Source: Cololabis saira (taxonomy: Eukaryota > Chordata > Actinopteri > Beloniformes > Belonidae). Taken from it: DNA of 64,000 nucleotides. Below, piece by piece: positions 12,577 to 23,745 of the stretch (positions are counted from its first letter, which is position 1; each line of letters begins with the position of its first letter). The notes below the pieces were generated by a model. It was not told the origin of the DNA, did no database searches, and worked only from the letters and a program-made list of their open reading frames with translations. The position numbers and the translations under genes are program-made. The stretch covers positions 24,528,517 through 24,592,516 of the forward strand of contig NC_084587.1 in assembly GCF_033807715.1 (NCBI RefSeq). Direction: 5' to 3'.

Positions 12577-13619
12577 CTAAGGATAAAGAGAAAAGAGAAA
12601 ACAATGATAATGTGACTTTTTTTTCGTTTTGTTTTCAGTACTTGTGGCAGGTTTGCATTATTCATAACACTGAAAAGCAAATACTGCATTCAGCTCTGTG
12701 GGATAAAGTGTACTACACAGCAGGATGATACTGCTGCTTACACTTTACCCACCAGTTAGCGTCTCATGCACAATACACACAGATTTTAGAATTTCGTTTA
12801 CTTTTGAAGCCTTAAATGTCTAAGCTCCTAAATACATACATTTATACTGTATTTTGTTCTGGAGTCTGCTCACTTGCCATGTGAAATCCATAGAGGGGTC
12901 AGTGGACAAAGCCCATACACCATGAAACTTTGCAAAAATGAACTCAAGAATACATGTAATTTATACTTCTGCATAGCAACTACGCTTGTATCTGTGCTTG
13001 GAGTAATTGGTATGTTCTAAAAGCACTTACAGTGCAATAAAACCTCCTAGCAGGGCAGGCTTCTGTAACGCCACCTGGGGATCAGGAGATTTCAGACAGG
13101 ATCAGGAGCTTTCAGATTATTTCAAGATCAGAATAGGAGATGGCTCCGTCCTTGTGTGAACAAGTTGTAACTCTGCTTTTATGTATTTTGTTATAAAACT
13201 GGTGTATATTTCCATGTCAATTATAGAGGGTATAAAATATCAGGAGGTCAAAATACTATTAATGATTTGATGTCATACTGTTGTTGTGTTATGTGCTGCT
13301 GTTTGGGTAGACATATTTTCATGGTTTTTGTATGCGCAAAATACCACACTATGTATCGTAATTTATCCTTAACGCTAACAAAATTAGCCAGCTACCTTGC
13401 AGGTACTAACTTTCACATTTATCACATTTGCCCCACGGATCAGTGCAGTTTAGCTCCTTTAACACCCTTGAGCACATCAATTCACAGCAACTCAGAACTA
13501 CTTTTTACAATTTTTGTTTTTTAAAGTTGAACCAAAAATAAATGTAAAAAGCCATATCAAAAGTCAGAAGGAACCTTAATAATGCACATGCAATTTCCCG
13601 CCCACTCAACCAAGTATCC
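12577..13619. other. Unassigned AT-rich non-coding DNA
   Basis: No gene or repeat recognised. An 85-residue open frame at 13267-13524 has no domain. Confidence 0.45.
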
Positions 13620-13905
13620 AGCATAACAGGTTGTCCTTTTCAAAGAGGAAGGAGCACCACATCAGTCTGCCAGTCCGGATGCGCTGCCCTCGACCTCGGT
13701 ACAATGATGCATCGGGATCTTGACAGAGACAGCCCTACAACATCCAAGGCCTCACAGAACTCAGGCTGAATGTCATCCTCCCCAGTAGCTGGCAGAGTAT
13801 TTTAACTCCCTCAGAGACCTCAGTCCCAGTGATAGGCGAGTATCCACACAAACTCTCTAGCCTCTGTTTCCATTAAGCCATGCCAGTCATGTTGAGCAGC
13901 AAGGC
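13620..13905 (-). pseudogene. RTE-type LINE ORF2 fragment
   Basis: The plus-strand text contains CCCTACAACATCCAAGGCCT, 'GAACTCAGGCTGAATGTCATCC' and 'GAGACCTCAGTCCCAGTGATAGG'. Reversed, this matches the linker between endonuclease and reverse transcriptase in abundant RTE-like fish LINEs, as I recall them. It carries stops and gaps, so it is dead. It may belong to the same family as 48400-49260. No ends or duplications visible. Confidence 0.55.
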
Positions 13906-14130
13906 TTCCATAGCTGGATCAGTACATACATAAACAGTTCCCTTTTTTTCCCTGCCATGTATGGCTATAAGCGCTGTGAAGAATTTGAATTGACAACTAA
14001 ACAGAGACATGTTACAAAGCATACATTTCACACTATCTCTGTTTCAGCAGTGCACACAGTGTTGGCAGGGAAAAAAAAGAAAAAGTTATATCAGATTATA
14101 CACTTATTGATAGATGAATTTTGAAATACT

Positions 14131-14245
<115 letters not shown>

Positions 14246-16280
14246 ACCTCTCTCCTCCCATGTATTAGATTTCTTTCCATCCAGACTGTTTCTCCTGGCA
14301 GCAGCATCCTGGGTTGTTGTATACAAATCAATGTAAGTCTCCCAGCTTGCAAACACACACAGTCATGAATATTCTCATCAGGTCTGAACCAGCGGACAGT
14401 CAGGACCTTCCTTGGAGGACATCCGGGAGGCCACTGAGGAGCCAATCAAATCCTAGCTTTAGGGTCATCGACTTGTATGATGCAGGTCATATTTTTCATT
14501 ACCATCCGCTAAGGCAAAATAAAATGATACAGGGCCACAGCTGTGTTGCTCATCCCTTACAGTGTCCCACACTATAATGTCAGGTCTGCTGCTTGTTTAA
14601 AAGAAAATATTGTTCCATATACAAACAAAACAATAGATGGATTTATAATAAAAAGTTCTTGTGCATTGAAAGGGATTTTATGCAAAATCACAAATGTAAC
14701 TTAATTAGTCACAAAAAGGGGTTTTGCAGTTCCAATAAGACATTTCTTTTGAAACCTTTTGTGTAGGTAAGTTTTAACAATAAGTATCCTTTTTGTTCAG
14801 GTCCTTGCTCCATAAAACACATGAGCGCAATCAAACATGGCAAACTTGAATGTGAGTCCACATGAGGGGGGGCTGGTCAGAATATAATAGAAGGAATATC
14901 TTTGCATGATCAACACTGCAGGGTGTACAGGAAAAAATATCTTCTGTGAAATGCTCTCATATCTTTTGGATTAAGATGGCTTTACTCTCTACTTCCTTTC
15001 TGTTCACATTAACAAAAAAGAGATTTTGAAATGAAAATAAAATCAAGCACAAGAACCACTGCTTCCGTGTTGTATAATCCTTATCTATGGAGAAGAGTAA
15101 AACAACTCTTCTCGCCTTTTTTTTTTTGGTCTGAGTTGATTAGATACTTTTTTCCTCAATATTTGCATGTGATTAAAATAAATGAGATAAAATGTGTTAA
15201 TTAGTCAGTAGTGGAGGTTCTGCATGGGGGATTTTAATGAACTGATTTTCAAACTCTATTTTAGTATCGAACGTGTATCCAATGTCTCAAAGAGCAGACA
15301 GAAATTTCCTGTGCATCTCTAAATGTCTTTATTAAATCAAAGTATTGTTTGTCTCAACCCCTCTCAGCACTTAGAAAGCACAAAATGGCTCATTTATCAT
15401 TTGTGAATTAACATTAATCATTTGTGAGTTAGCATCCAGGCTCCAGATGTCCTCTGCCTGCCCATGTCTTCTGCGTCTCCCCGATCTGTCGTGTCTCGTC
15501 ACCCTCCTGTCTCTCTTGAACCCTCTGAGTACATTGATGGTGCTGCTCTGATTGGCAAGGCATTAGGCAGACACAGATGAAAGATGAGATAGGGTAGCAA
15601 GAGGAGAATGAAACAGTGACTGTTAGTGGAAGGGAAGAGGATAAAATATAAATGTGCTTGTAGTGAAGAACTAGAGTACGATGGTTGAGGACAGATGTAA
15701 CTGAAAGGCACAGTCATAGAGAAGAGGAGAAGAAAGTTGGATATAAATAAGTAAAGTTTAGGAGTATGTGCACTCGTGTGGATGAAATATTTCCCTGCCT
15801 GTTCTGTTGCTTGGTATTATCTGTCAAAGAACCGGTTAAAGTCCCAGCAGGTGTTTTATCAACACAGGGCAGTACTACACTTTTGCTTTGACGATGTCCT
15901 TAAAATGAATGTGCGAAGCCAAACATGGCAAAGTTAGAACAAAGAAAAGTTTAATGGGAACCATTCAGGAAGCTTTGTATTCAAACCAGTACCTGTGCAG
16001 TTTCATGAAAGGAATCCGCGCCAGGATGGACATAACGGAGAACAATCCTTCAACATAAGCGTGCTGTTGCAGGTGGATTATGATGTGCTTTCATAATAGT
16101 CAATATGTCTTTGAACAATTCCAAATTTTGCTCAGAGGCGTAAAAAGATTTAAAGCCACATTGATTGTGTATATTAAATATTCACAGACCTGGAAGATAA
16201 AAAAACATACAAACAAGTGAGTCTAGAGTCTAATCATTTCAATTGAAAACTCATTTGAAGTTAAGGTTTGGAAAGTTACT
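14246..16280. other. Unassigned non-coding DNA
   Basis: No gene or family recognised. Contains the second copy (14571-14601) of a short segment also present at 12374-12405. Mostly AT-rich. Confidence 0.45.
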
Positions 16281-16990
16281 TTGATTAATGAAAGATGCTC
16301 AAACATTTTAAATTTGCTGTTCATGAGAAGCATCTGCCGATGTGAACCTTGTCTTGAAAAAATAAAAAAAGGCAAGATCTCTGAATCAATAGTAGCTGAT
16401 CTGCAGAAGACTGGGAAGGCATACAAAGTAAGCTCAAAGTGCTTGTGCATCTGCCAGTTCTCAGTTTGAAAAGTTGTCTACAAATGCAGACAGTTTAGGA
16501 CTGTGGCTGTTCTTCCTAGAATCGGGACACCAATCAAGATGATCCCAAAGGGGATAACATAGCATTGCCAAAGAGGTAAAGAAGAACCCATGAGCTAAAG
16601 GCTTGAAGAGCGCTGGCAAATATATCTGTTATTGACTCTAGCGTACATTTGTTATTGAACAGATAGGGTCTCAATGGCCACAGGCACCACAGAGGATGCT
16701 GCTTTTATTCAAATAAATTAATACATTAATAAATGGGTGTAAACTCAGCACTATGTGTGGCACAAAAATGGCACAGCTCAGTAATATCTAAACATTATAT
16801 CAAAAGTGAACCATGGGAGCATCATGATTTGGGCTTCAGTAGCCTGAGTTCTGCTGCCTCAGGGCCTAGATCGTGTGGAGATAAGGGATACTTAGGAAAT
16901 ATTCTGCAGGATAATGTCAGGTTGAGTGTTCCCCAAGCTGATGCTTAGCATTTGAGTAATGCAACAGGACACTGACCAGTGACACTACTG
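16281..16990 (+). pseudogene. Tc1-like transposase pseudogene
   Basis: Nucleotide blocks in the right order match the Tc1-like transposons common in fish. Around 16500-16590 is a block ending CACCAATCAAGATGAT then GGTAAAGAAGAACCC. Around 16660-16700 is a 'CACAGAGGATGCTGC' block. Around 16795-16850 is AAAGTGAACCATGGGAGCATCATGATTTGGG, the region encoding the second catalytic part of the DDE core. At 16960-16980 is 'GCAACAGGACACTGACC'. Frames are broken throughout, and the terminal repeats and TA duplication were not located. It is an old, immobile copy. Confidence 0.75.
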
Positions 16991-18925
16991 GACAAGTTGG
17001 AAAATCTTGAGGTGCCAAAAGGTATCTCTATCAGATGCCTGTATCAGTTATTCTCGTTCCTTTCGCCACAAAGAAAGCAATAGTTCTGCTCGGATACTCT
17101 CTGCATGTTTCAGTCTTCAAAGACACAGATACCAAATGTCAACCCTATCATTTCATAACCTACTTTTCTGCTTTCACTGACACTGAGCAAAACGACCTTT
17201 CATTTCCAGTTGTGTGTAAGACCATCGGATGAACATAAGGGTATGCACTATTCTTTTATGACGTTGTTCTTATAGCTTGTGGTTTGGCTTGTTCAGGAGT
17301 ACCAGAGAAAACTGCTTATATAGTAGTATAGTATCCTGGGCATCTATTTGCAAGTCACTTATCAGCTTCCTCTTCATTTTTCTAGAAGTGTATTCCTGTG
17401 AAGTTTGACTTACGCAATTAAATATTACTTGTTACTTGTCTCCCATTCTGAATGCACAACAGTGTACTGTCAAGCAGCGTTGACGGATCATAACGTCCTG
17501 ATAAGTGATTGATTGAACATATAGTATGAAGATACTAAAATTATACTGATGCTTTTTAAAGCTCTACAATGGCTCTCATTAAAGTCTACCATTTAATTTC
17601 ACGTAATATAAATTATCATCAATATAGCTTCAACTGAAACTTGAAATAACCGTTGCTGTATACAGTTTTATATAAAGTGACCACTGAAAACACAGATCAA
17701 AATTTTTCACATATCATGTTAAGCAAAGGCATGTTTAAGTAGTTTCAAGGCTTCCAAGGCTTTTAATTCTGTATAAGTTAGGGATGGGACAATTAAACTG
17801 GTAAACAACATGAATCTGCATCTCAGGATTACTTTTCAGCGAATCTGTCCTCGAGGGAAACATTGAAGTTGTGTCAAATTTCCATCTCCTACACAAACAA
17901 ACATTTGAAGACAGACAGAAAACGACATGCTGCAGGTACAACTATTAGGGAAAACACAGACTATTCTCAGTGTTCCTAGGAGGGTGATCAAACCTCTAGT
18001 GTCGCTGACAGATGCAACATAAGTTATGATAGCTAAGACATTACAATGGTGCACTGTAATGTGATGATAAATGTACCAAAATTTGATGGCACTCCGCTCC
18101 CTGTGAAGAAAGGCCTCATAATATTTCTGTCAGGAAAAGAGAAGTTTACATTGTTTTTTCTTCCCTCCTGGCAGAATTTAACGAGGAAAGGAGGGAAAAA
18201 AATTACCCTGACTTGTTTTTCGCTCCTCAAGTTCTGCTGAAGACAGAAGAGAAAATGCCAGTGGGGGAATATTGAGCTTGGTAAAAGACGATGACAGTGT
18301 TGCTTTAGTGAGGTGTGAGTGACATGAGAAACGAGGCGAGTGTGTGGGTGGAAAATTCAATCACGCTGTGAATCTATTATGCAGAACAATCCTACACAAG
18401 AAGAGTGAATAATTCTAAGTCTTTGATAGGGCCGAATCATCTCAGAACCTCTACTTGGCTGGGTGTGCGGATGCAAACGAGGGCCAGACTTGAAAGAAAA
18501 AGACGAGGCATCATTTCTGAGAGTGGGAGAGGTAGCGTGAGAAGGACAAAGGCAAGGATTGCCTCAAGGGATTTACATGTAGGAATTTCTGTTATTTTAT
18601 TTTCCCCTCCTAAATGTAATGTTAATAAAGGCTAAAATGAATTAGAGGGCCTTTGTTTTTGCAAAAAGTATGAAAATAACTGAATGAGACATTATTAAAA
18701 AATCTATCACAACTCACTATTTGATTGTTCAGCCCATTTGCTTATGCTCTGCAAGTTGAGTGTTAGAATAATAATCGTCCACAGTCCTCTTGCAGAAAAT
18801 GAATGAGAGCGTAAGATACAAACAACTGAAATAGTGGATAGCTTCCTTGGTTAGTCAGTACATGAAAATGTTATAGTGTCTGAAGTTCTGTTACCTGGAG
18901 AAAAAAAAAACCTGCTCATTATGCT
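16991..18925. other. Unassigned non-coding DNA
   Basis: No gene, RNA or repeat family recognised. Open frames of 60-76 residues lack domains. Confidence 0.45.
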
Positions 18926-19682
18926 CAGAGGCGATCCTAGAGTCTCTTGGGGCCCTAGGCAAAAAGTTCACAGGGGGCCCCTTCCAACTGATTAATCAGC
19001 CTTAATATAGTAAATAAACTGACACTAACGAAAAAATGGAAAACATCTTTTTTTTTTAACAGTGCACATTTTTATTGTTTGAAAATAAAATATTAACACC
19101 ACTGGTATTTCCATCTATACACCATAGTAGCACATTTTTCTAAATGTCCTGTCAATGAATTATATAGCTTAGCATTCTTAGCTTGACAGTTAGGTTTAAC
19201 TGGATACAGCTTTGATTTGGTTGCTGAAGAATTAGTTTTGTCCAAGATAGCTATTTTATTTTTGGCCTGCTCGCTGAGTGTGCAAGTTGATTGAAGGTGT
19301 CTTTACTGTGGCCCTCAACGTTAGCAGGACAGACTGAGCTGCTCTGAGCTAAATTAGCATTTGTATTATCTGCACTACTTACCACTTTCTTGATTCTTTT
19401 TTTTTTTTTTAAATATCGCCTTCAGTTTTTTTCTTTGGTTTTTCGCTGCAAGATGGATAGCTACTCTTCAATTTGATGGACCTGCTCTCATCCGGTTTCT
19501 TTATGTAGGACACAGCAAGAGGGAGCGGTAGAGCGGCCCTGGGGCGTTCTCTACCTGCTGACCACTGTCATTGCAAATTCTCCTCATTGTCACTGTTCTG
19601 TTGCGATTCAAGGTTGGCCGCCCCCTGGGGGCCCCCTTCTGGCTTGGGGCCCCAAGCATTTGCCTGGTATGTCTGTTGGCAA
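18926..19682 (-). mobile_element. hAT-like non-autonomous element, degraded
   Basis: The left edge, CAGAGGCGATCCTAGAG, runs into TTGGGGCCCTAGGCAAA; the right part has GGGGCCCCAAGCATTTGCC. This pairing of a CAG start with GGGGCCC blocks near both ends is typical of a fish hAT family I recognise. Lysine-rich minus-strand sequence near 19400-19450 may be a leftover of the transposase start. The far right end is eroded and no 8-bp duplication is visible. Confidence 0.5.
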
Positions 19683-19987
19683 GTGAAAGTATATTGAAGG
19701 TCTCAAAGGCAACAAAGTTTTTCAAGGATGTCCAAAAGCTCCTCCATTGTAATCCATTATAATCACTGACTTTTACTTATCTTCAAAGGTTAATATTTAA
19801 AAAAACTACAAATTATTTAAAAAAGCTCAATCATTAGGTAATAGATTAAAGTCTTGGGAGAGGTTTTAAGTTTGAATGGTGTCTGTAGCTGAAAGTAGAT
19901 TGAAGTAGTAAGGTCTAAAAGAGATGCAAGTTTTTAAAGGATTTGAAGATTTCCCAATTGTATTCCAATGGGCCTTGGAAATCCTGG

Positions 19988-20218
19988 AAAATCTTAAAAA
20001 GTATTTTTTTTTAAAAGATTTTATTGTGGCTCTAGTGGCCCTTTATTCAAGTTGCAGACAGGAAAGGGGTAGGGAGAGAGAATGGGGATGACATGCAGCA
20101 AAGGTGCACAGACCGGGACTCGAACCTGCGACCACTGCAGGAGGACTGTAGCCTCAGTATATGAGCCACTTGGTTAACCCACTGCGCCACCAAGGGGCTC
20201 AAAAAAATCTTAAAAAGT
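19988..20218 (-). mobile_element. tRNA-derived SINE with intact 15-bp target duplication
   Basis: The element sits on the minus strand between two exact copies of AAAATCTTAAAAAGT (19988-20002 and 20204-20218). Its 5' end (about 20200 downward) shows an A box (TGGCGCAGTGG, 20179-20190) and a B box (GGTTCGAGTCC, 20117-20127) of tRNA type. A unique body follows with GCTGCATGTCATCCCC, and then a 3' end with AATAAA and an A-rich tail. The perfect duplication indicates L1-like target-primed insertion of moderately recent age. It is a SINE, not a functional tRNA gene, because the acceptor stem and 3' end do not close. Confidence 0.9.
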
Positions 20219-20439
20219 TTGAGGATTTGAAAGACCAAAAGTCATAGCAGTATACTGAATGAGCTGAACATTTTGATATCTGAATGGTTGCAATAGCTCA
20301 AAACCTGTGGAACAAGTTAACCCCGGGAAAAAGGCAGAAGATAGTGTGAGAGGATCTCAAAGGTTGAACGCTTTACAGCTTTACATTCAACCAAATAAAT
20401 AAGTAAATTCAGGATAAAACTATACAGTAGAGTTGTTCA
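20219..20439. other. Short unassigned gap
   Basis: Nothing recognised. Confidence 0.5.
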
Positions 20440-20700
20440 GTCTCACAGTAGTAAGGATGAAAGATCTGCAGTATAGCGCTCCTTCTTACACTGAGGATGG
20501 ATCAATCTATCGCTTAAGGAGCTGCTCAGAGCCTCCACTGTCTGATGTAGCGGGTGAGAGGGTTTGTCCATGATGGATGTCAGCTTGGCTAACATCCTGC
20601 TATTACCCACCTCCTACACAGAGTCCAACAGTCAGCCCAGGACGGAGCTGAACCTCCTGACTAGTGTTAGGTTTCTGAAACCTGCGTGCTCGTTGAAATG
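20440..20700 (-). pseudogene. LINE ORF2 3'-end fragment
   Basis: Reverse-strand translation gives pieces like NSRMLAKLTSIMDK, then SHPLHQTVEALSSSLSDR and CKKERY. This is the post-reverse-transcriptase C-terminal region of a LINE abundant in fish. Together with 20878-21096 it probably derives from one minus-strand insertion with a deletion between them. Clade unresolved. Confidence 0.6.
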
Positions 20701-20877
20701 AGAAAGAAGACAACTTCTCTCAGTTAAAGTTTTCTTATTGGAGATTCAAAGCAAGCTTGTACAATGACCTTTCTGTTTGGCTCACAACCTTCCAGAGAAG
20801 ATCAATTGTGAACATATGCATAGAGGTTTTCTTCTGACTAAAATGCAAATATAGATATATGATTACAAAATAAATGG

Positions 20878-21096
20878 CTAAACTGACGGAGAGGAACCAT
20901 GATTTAGACTTAGCCCTCCCTTCGCTGGAGCCTTGATTGGTCCCAGCAGATCCATTGCTTTGTTCACCACAGAGCGGAAGTGTTTCAGGATCGGCCTCTC
21001 CACGGCTTTCATCAGATGGAAAGGCAAAGCGACAGGTCTGTAGTGGTTTGAGGCCTGGAAAAATAATTTATTTCGAGGGCATTTCTTCTGATTCAA
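20878..21096 (-). pseudogene. LINE reverse transcriptase fragment
   Basis: The minus frame contains NHYRPVALPFHLMKAVERP followed by ILKHF. This corresponds to the conserved early RT motif (YRPVALTS...MK..ER.) of fish non-LTR elements. The conserved 'DPLQFAYQ' that should follow is corrupted. It is a dead fragment without endonuclease or catalytic Asp-Asp motif. The companion fragment is at 20440-20700. Confidence 0.65.
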
Positions 21097-21337
21097 GCTG
21101 TAAAAGAAAACAGAGTAACGCGCTGTAGTTGTGTTGACCGCATTGCATTATGGGTATCGTTGTTGTTTGCTTTGTGTTGCGTTCTGTGAAGAGTTGTGGG
21201 TTTATTGTGCGTATGTAAGTTCATCATTACACTCTGTTTTCATGTTTGTATTTTAAAAATCGACACCATAACTTAAATTGGTGGGCCAAAAAACAGCTTC
21301 TCGTTACGCTTTACTGTCATGCGTATTATATACTAAC

Positions 21338-21691
21338 GGCTTAAAGGAGCTTGAGGCCGGATTGTGGCAAGATTTATGAAAAAAATCCGTATACATTTTA
21401 AGTTTTCTAGTAATAATGTCAGATGAAGCGTTCCAAACCCAAAAGAATGAGCCCTCTAGTGTATCTCTCCTTTGCCTTGAACAGGCTGTGTGCTGCAAAA
21501 TGTGCTGCAATTCGGTCCCGATTTTCCCGCGCTGGGCTGCGGATGTGACGTCACATGACGCTGCATGTGCGTTCTCCCCGTTCTCCTGTGCCGGCTTCAC
21601 TGTTGGCTGCAGTACCCCCAACGGCCGTCGTGGTGAAGGGTGGCGCTAGAGAGTCTCATTTCTTAAAAGGAGCCTCAAGCTCCTTTAAGCC
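21338..21691. mobile_element. MITE with perfect 20-bp terminal inverted repeats
   Basis: The ends are exact reverse complements: GGCTTAAAGGAGCTTGAGGC at 21338-21357 and its complement at 21672-21691. The 354-bp interior has no transposase and contains TGACGTCACATGACG near 21545. The open frames at 21304-21649 are artefacts. I could not settle a target-site duplication (flanks ...ACTAAC and TCAATG...), so the superfamily is open. Confidence 0.88.
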
Positions 21692-22068
21692 TCAATGTAC
21701 ATGTGTATTGAGTCTTATAGTTGCCATTGTGGATGTTTGCGATCACCACTCTCAGAAGTATAACACTGTGAACAAATAAACTTATATTTAAAACATGAAG
21801 CATCACAAACTCGGAGTGTTGCAGCTGGAGGAGGAGAGATCGGTCTAGGTTCAGGCCTCCATCACCAGAGAAACACTTTCTGGAGTCCTGCAGCACTGGC
21901 AGCCGACTCGATATAAGACTCTGAAAGTAGCCTAAACAGCCAATAAAAAATGTATTCATATATTGATGAGTCACATAAGTTCGCATGAACCAAACCTTTA
22001 GTGATATGTTAGTTTTATTTTAAAAGACAACTTTAGAGAATCGGTTCTTCACTGCAAATGGTGTTTTA

Positions 22069-22905
22069 ATGTTTCTCTCTGTGGTAGCAGCAGCGGCGGC
22101 TACCACCACCAGGCCAGCAGCAGCAGCAGCGGCGGCTACCACCACCGGGCCAGCAGTAGCTTCCACCACCAGGCCAGCAGCAGCAGCAGCGGCGGCTACC
22201 ACCACCGGGCCAGCAGTAGCTTCCACCACCAGGCCAGCAGCAGCAGCAGCGGCGGCTACCACCACCGGCCCAGCAGCAGCAGCAGCAGCAGCAGCGGCGG
22301 CTACCACCACCGGGCCAGCAGTAGCTTCCACCACCAGGCCAGCAGCAGCAGCAGCGGCGGCTACCACCACCGGGCCAGCAGTAGCTTCCACCACCAGGCC
22401 AGCAGCAGCAGCAGCAGCAGCAGCGGCGGCTACCACCACCAGGCCAGCAGCAGCAGCAGCAGCGGCGGCTACCACCACCGGGCCAGCAGTAGCTTCCACC
22501 ACCAGGGCAGCAGCAGCGGCGGCTACCACCACCGGGCCAGCAGTAGCTTCCACCACCAGGGCAGCAGCAGCAGCGGCTACCACCACCGGCCCAGCAGCAG
22601 CAGCAGCAGCAGCAGCGGCGGCTACCACCACCGGCCCAGCAGCAGCAGCAGCAGCAGCAGCGGCGGCTACCACCACCAGGCCAGCAGCAGCAGTAGCGGC
22701 GGCTACCACCACCAGGCCAGCAGCAGCAGTAGCGGCGGCTACCACCACCGGGCCAGCAGCGGCAGCTACCATCAACTCCAAGCACCAGGCCGAGCCCAGG
22801 CTCCTTCAGCCATCCACCACCAGGCCCAAGCACCACCAGCAGCCAGCTCCACCAGGCTCCAGGCCCTGGCTTCAGGAGCTCCATCCACGCGAAATCACAA
22901 GGTAA
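22069..22905 (+). repeat. GC-rich minisatellite array upstream of the LINE (long Ala/Thr/Pro frame)
   Basis: About 22080-22770 alternates two units. One is about 36 bp (CAG repeats, then GGCGGCTACCACCACC). The other is 24 bp (GGGCCAGCAGTAGCTTCC then ACCACCA). All unit lengths and CAG-number differences are multiples of three. Three frames therefore stay open: one plus (278 residues, Ala-rich with TTTGP, TTTRP and VAST motifs, stop at 22903-22905) and two minus (253 and 272 residues). Symmetric openness argues against coding. It lies 53 bp before ORF1 of the LINE and is most likely its 5' UTR or promoter array, though it could be an older host minisatellite. Confidence 0.75.
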
Positions 22906-22957
22906 AAAGCGGTTAATCTGTTGTCTAACTCATTGTTAGTCGAGATCAAGAGTTGAG

Positions 22958-23665
22958 ATGGCGATGAAAGTGCTACAGAAGGACATGGAGGAGCTGAAAT
23001 TGTCAGTGGAAATGATGTCTGCTAATGTGGAGACCATGTTGAAACAACAGGCCATCATAACAGAGCTAATGGGTGAGGTGAAGCAGCTCAAAAGACAAAA
23101 TACTGAACAAGAGAAGAAAATGATTAGTCTGGAAAACCGCCTGGACAGTCTAGAACAATACTCCAGGATGAATGATGTGATCATCTCAGGCCTGAAGATT
23201 AAACCACGGAGCTTTCTCCAGGCTTTGAAAGGCCCTGCCTCAGAGAGCAGCCCGGAGCATGAATGCTCAACTGAGGAGCAGGTAAAATCATTCCTCAGTA
23301 GTAAAAACATTGACATTAATATTGACAGTATCGAAGCATGTCACACACTGCCAAACAAGAGGCAGAATGACAAGCCAGCAATACCATCCATAATTATTCG
23401 ATTTGCAAACAGGAAACATAAAGTAAATCTGCTGAAACAGGGTAGAAAATTAAAGGGCTCTAATGTATACTTAAACGAACATCTTACCAAAAAAAATGCA
23501 GACATAGCAAGAAAAGCTAGGGCTCTCAGAAAACAAGGCAAAATTCAGTCAACTTGGACTATCAGTTGCAAAGTCTTCATTAAACCTTTGGGTGCAGCAG
23601 AAAATTCAAATGGGGTATACATCACTAGCATTGATCAACTGGAAAAATTTGACAGAGACCAGTAA
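22958..23665 (+). CDS. LINE ORF1 protein (coiled coil, RNA-binding-like)
   Basis: 235 residues. The start ATG (GAGATGG context) is preceded by an in-frame TAG at 22937-22939, so the frame begins here. Residues about 3-70 are a heptad-rich coiled coil ending ENRLDSLEQYSRMNDVII, the junction typical of LINE ORF1 proteins. The C-terminal half (HTLPNKR, SIIIRFANRKHK, LKGSNVYLNEHL, then a basic KNADIARKARALRK stretch) resembles the RRM-like plus C-terminal region of such proteins. By family knowledge it would trimerise and coat the element's RNA. It has no visible zinc knuckle or esterase motif. It is separated from ORF2 by 80 bp. Confidence 0.85.
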   Translation: MAMKVLQKDMEELKLSVEMMSANVETMLKQQAIITELMGEVKQLKRQNTEQEKKMISLENRLDSLEQYSRMNDVIISGLKIKPRSFLQALKGPASESSPEHECSTEEQVKSFLSSKNIDINIDSIEACHTLPNKRQNDKPAIPSIIIRFANRKHKVNLLKQGRKLKGSNVYLNEHLTKKNADIARKARALRKQGKIQSTWTISCKVFIKPLGAAENSNGVYITSIDQLEKFDRDQ

Positions 23666-23745
23666 TCTGTAGTGTTTCCATTCCTAGGGATGAAATGCTA
23701 TTGTTACATGAATATTAGTCATGTGTGTACTTTTTACATGTACTC

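Noticed and set aside
20117..20190. tRNA gene on the minus strand
   Set aside because: A and B boxes are present but the sequence continues into a SINE body with target duplication; no closed acceptor stem.
22020..22884. Minus-strand frames of 253 and 272 residues (Ala/Val- and Cys/Gly-rich)
   Set aside because: Mirror images of the trinucleotide-based array; no start context or domain, and the same array opens a plus frame too.
22902..22939. A possible 38-bp intron (GT...AG) joining the 278-residue frame to ORF1
   Set aside because: Too short for a vertebrate intron, and removal gives the wrong reading frame for ORF1.
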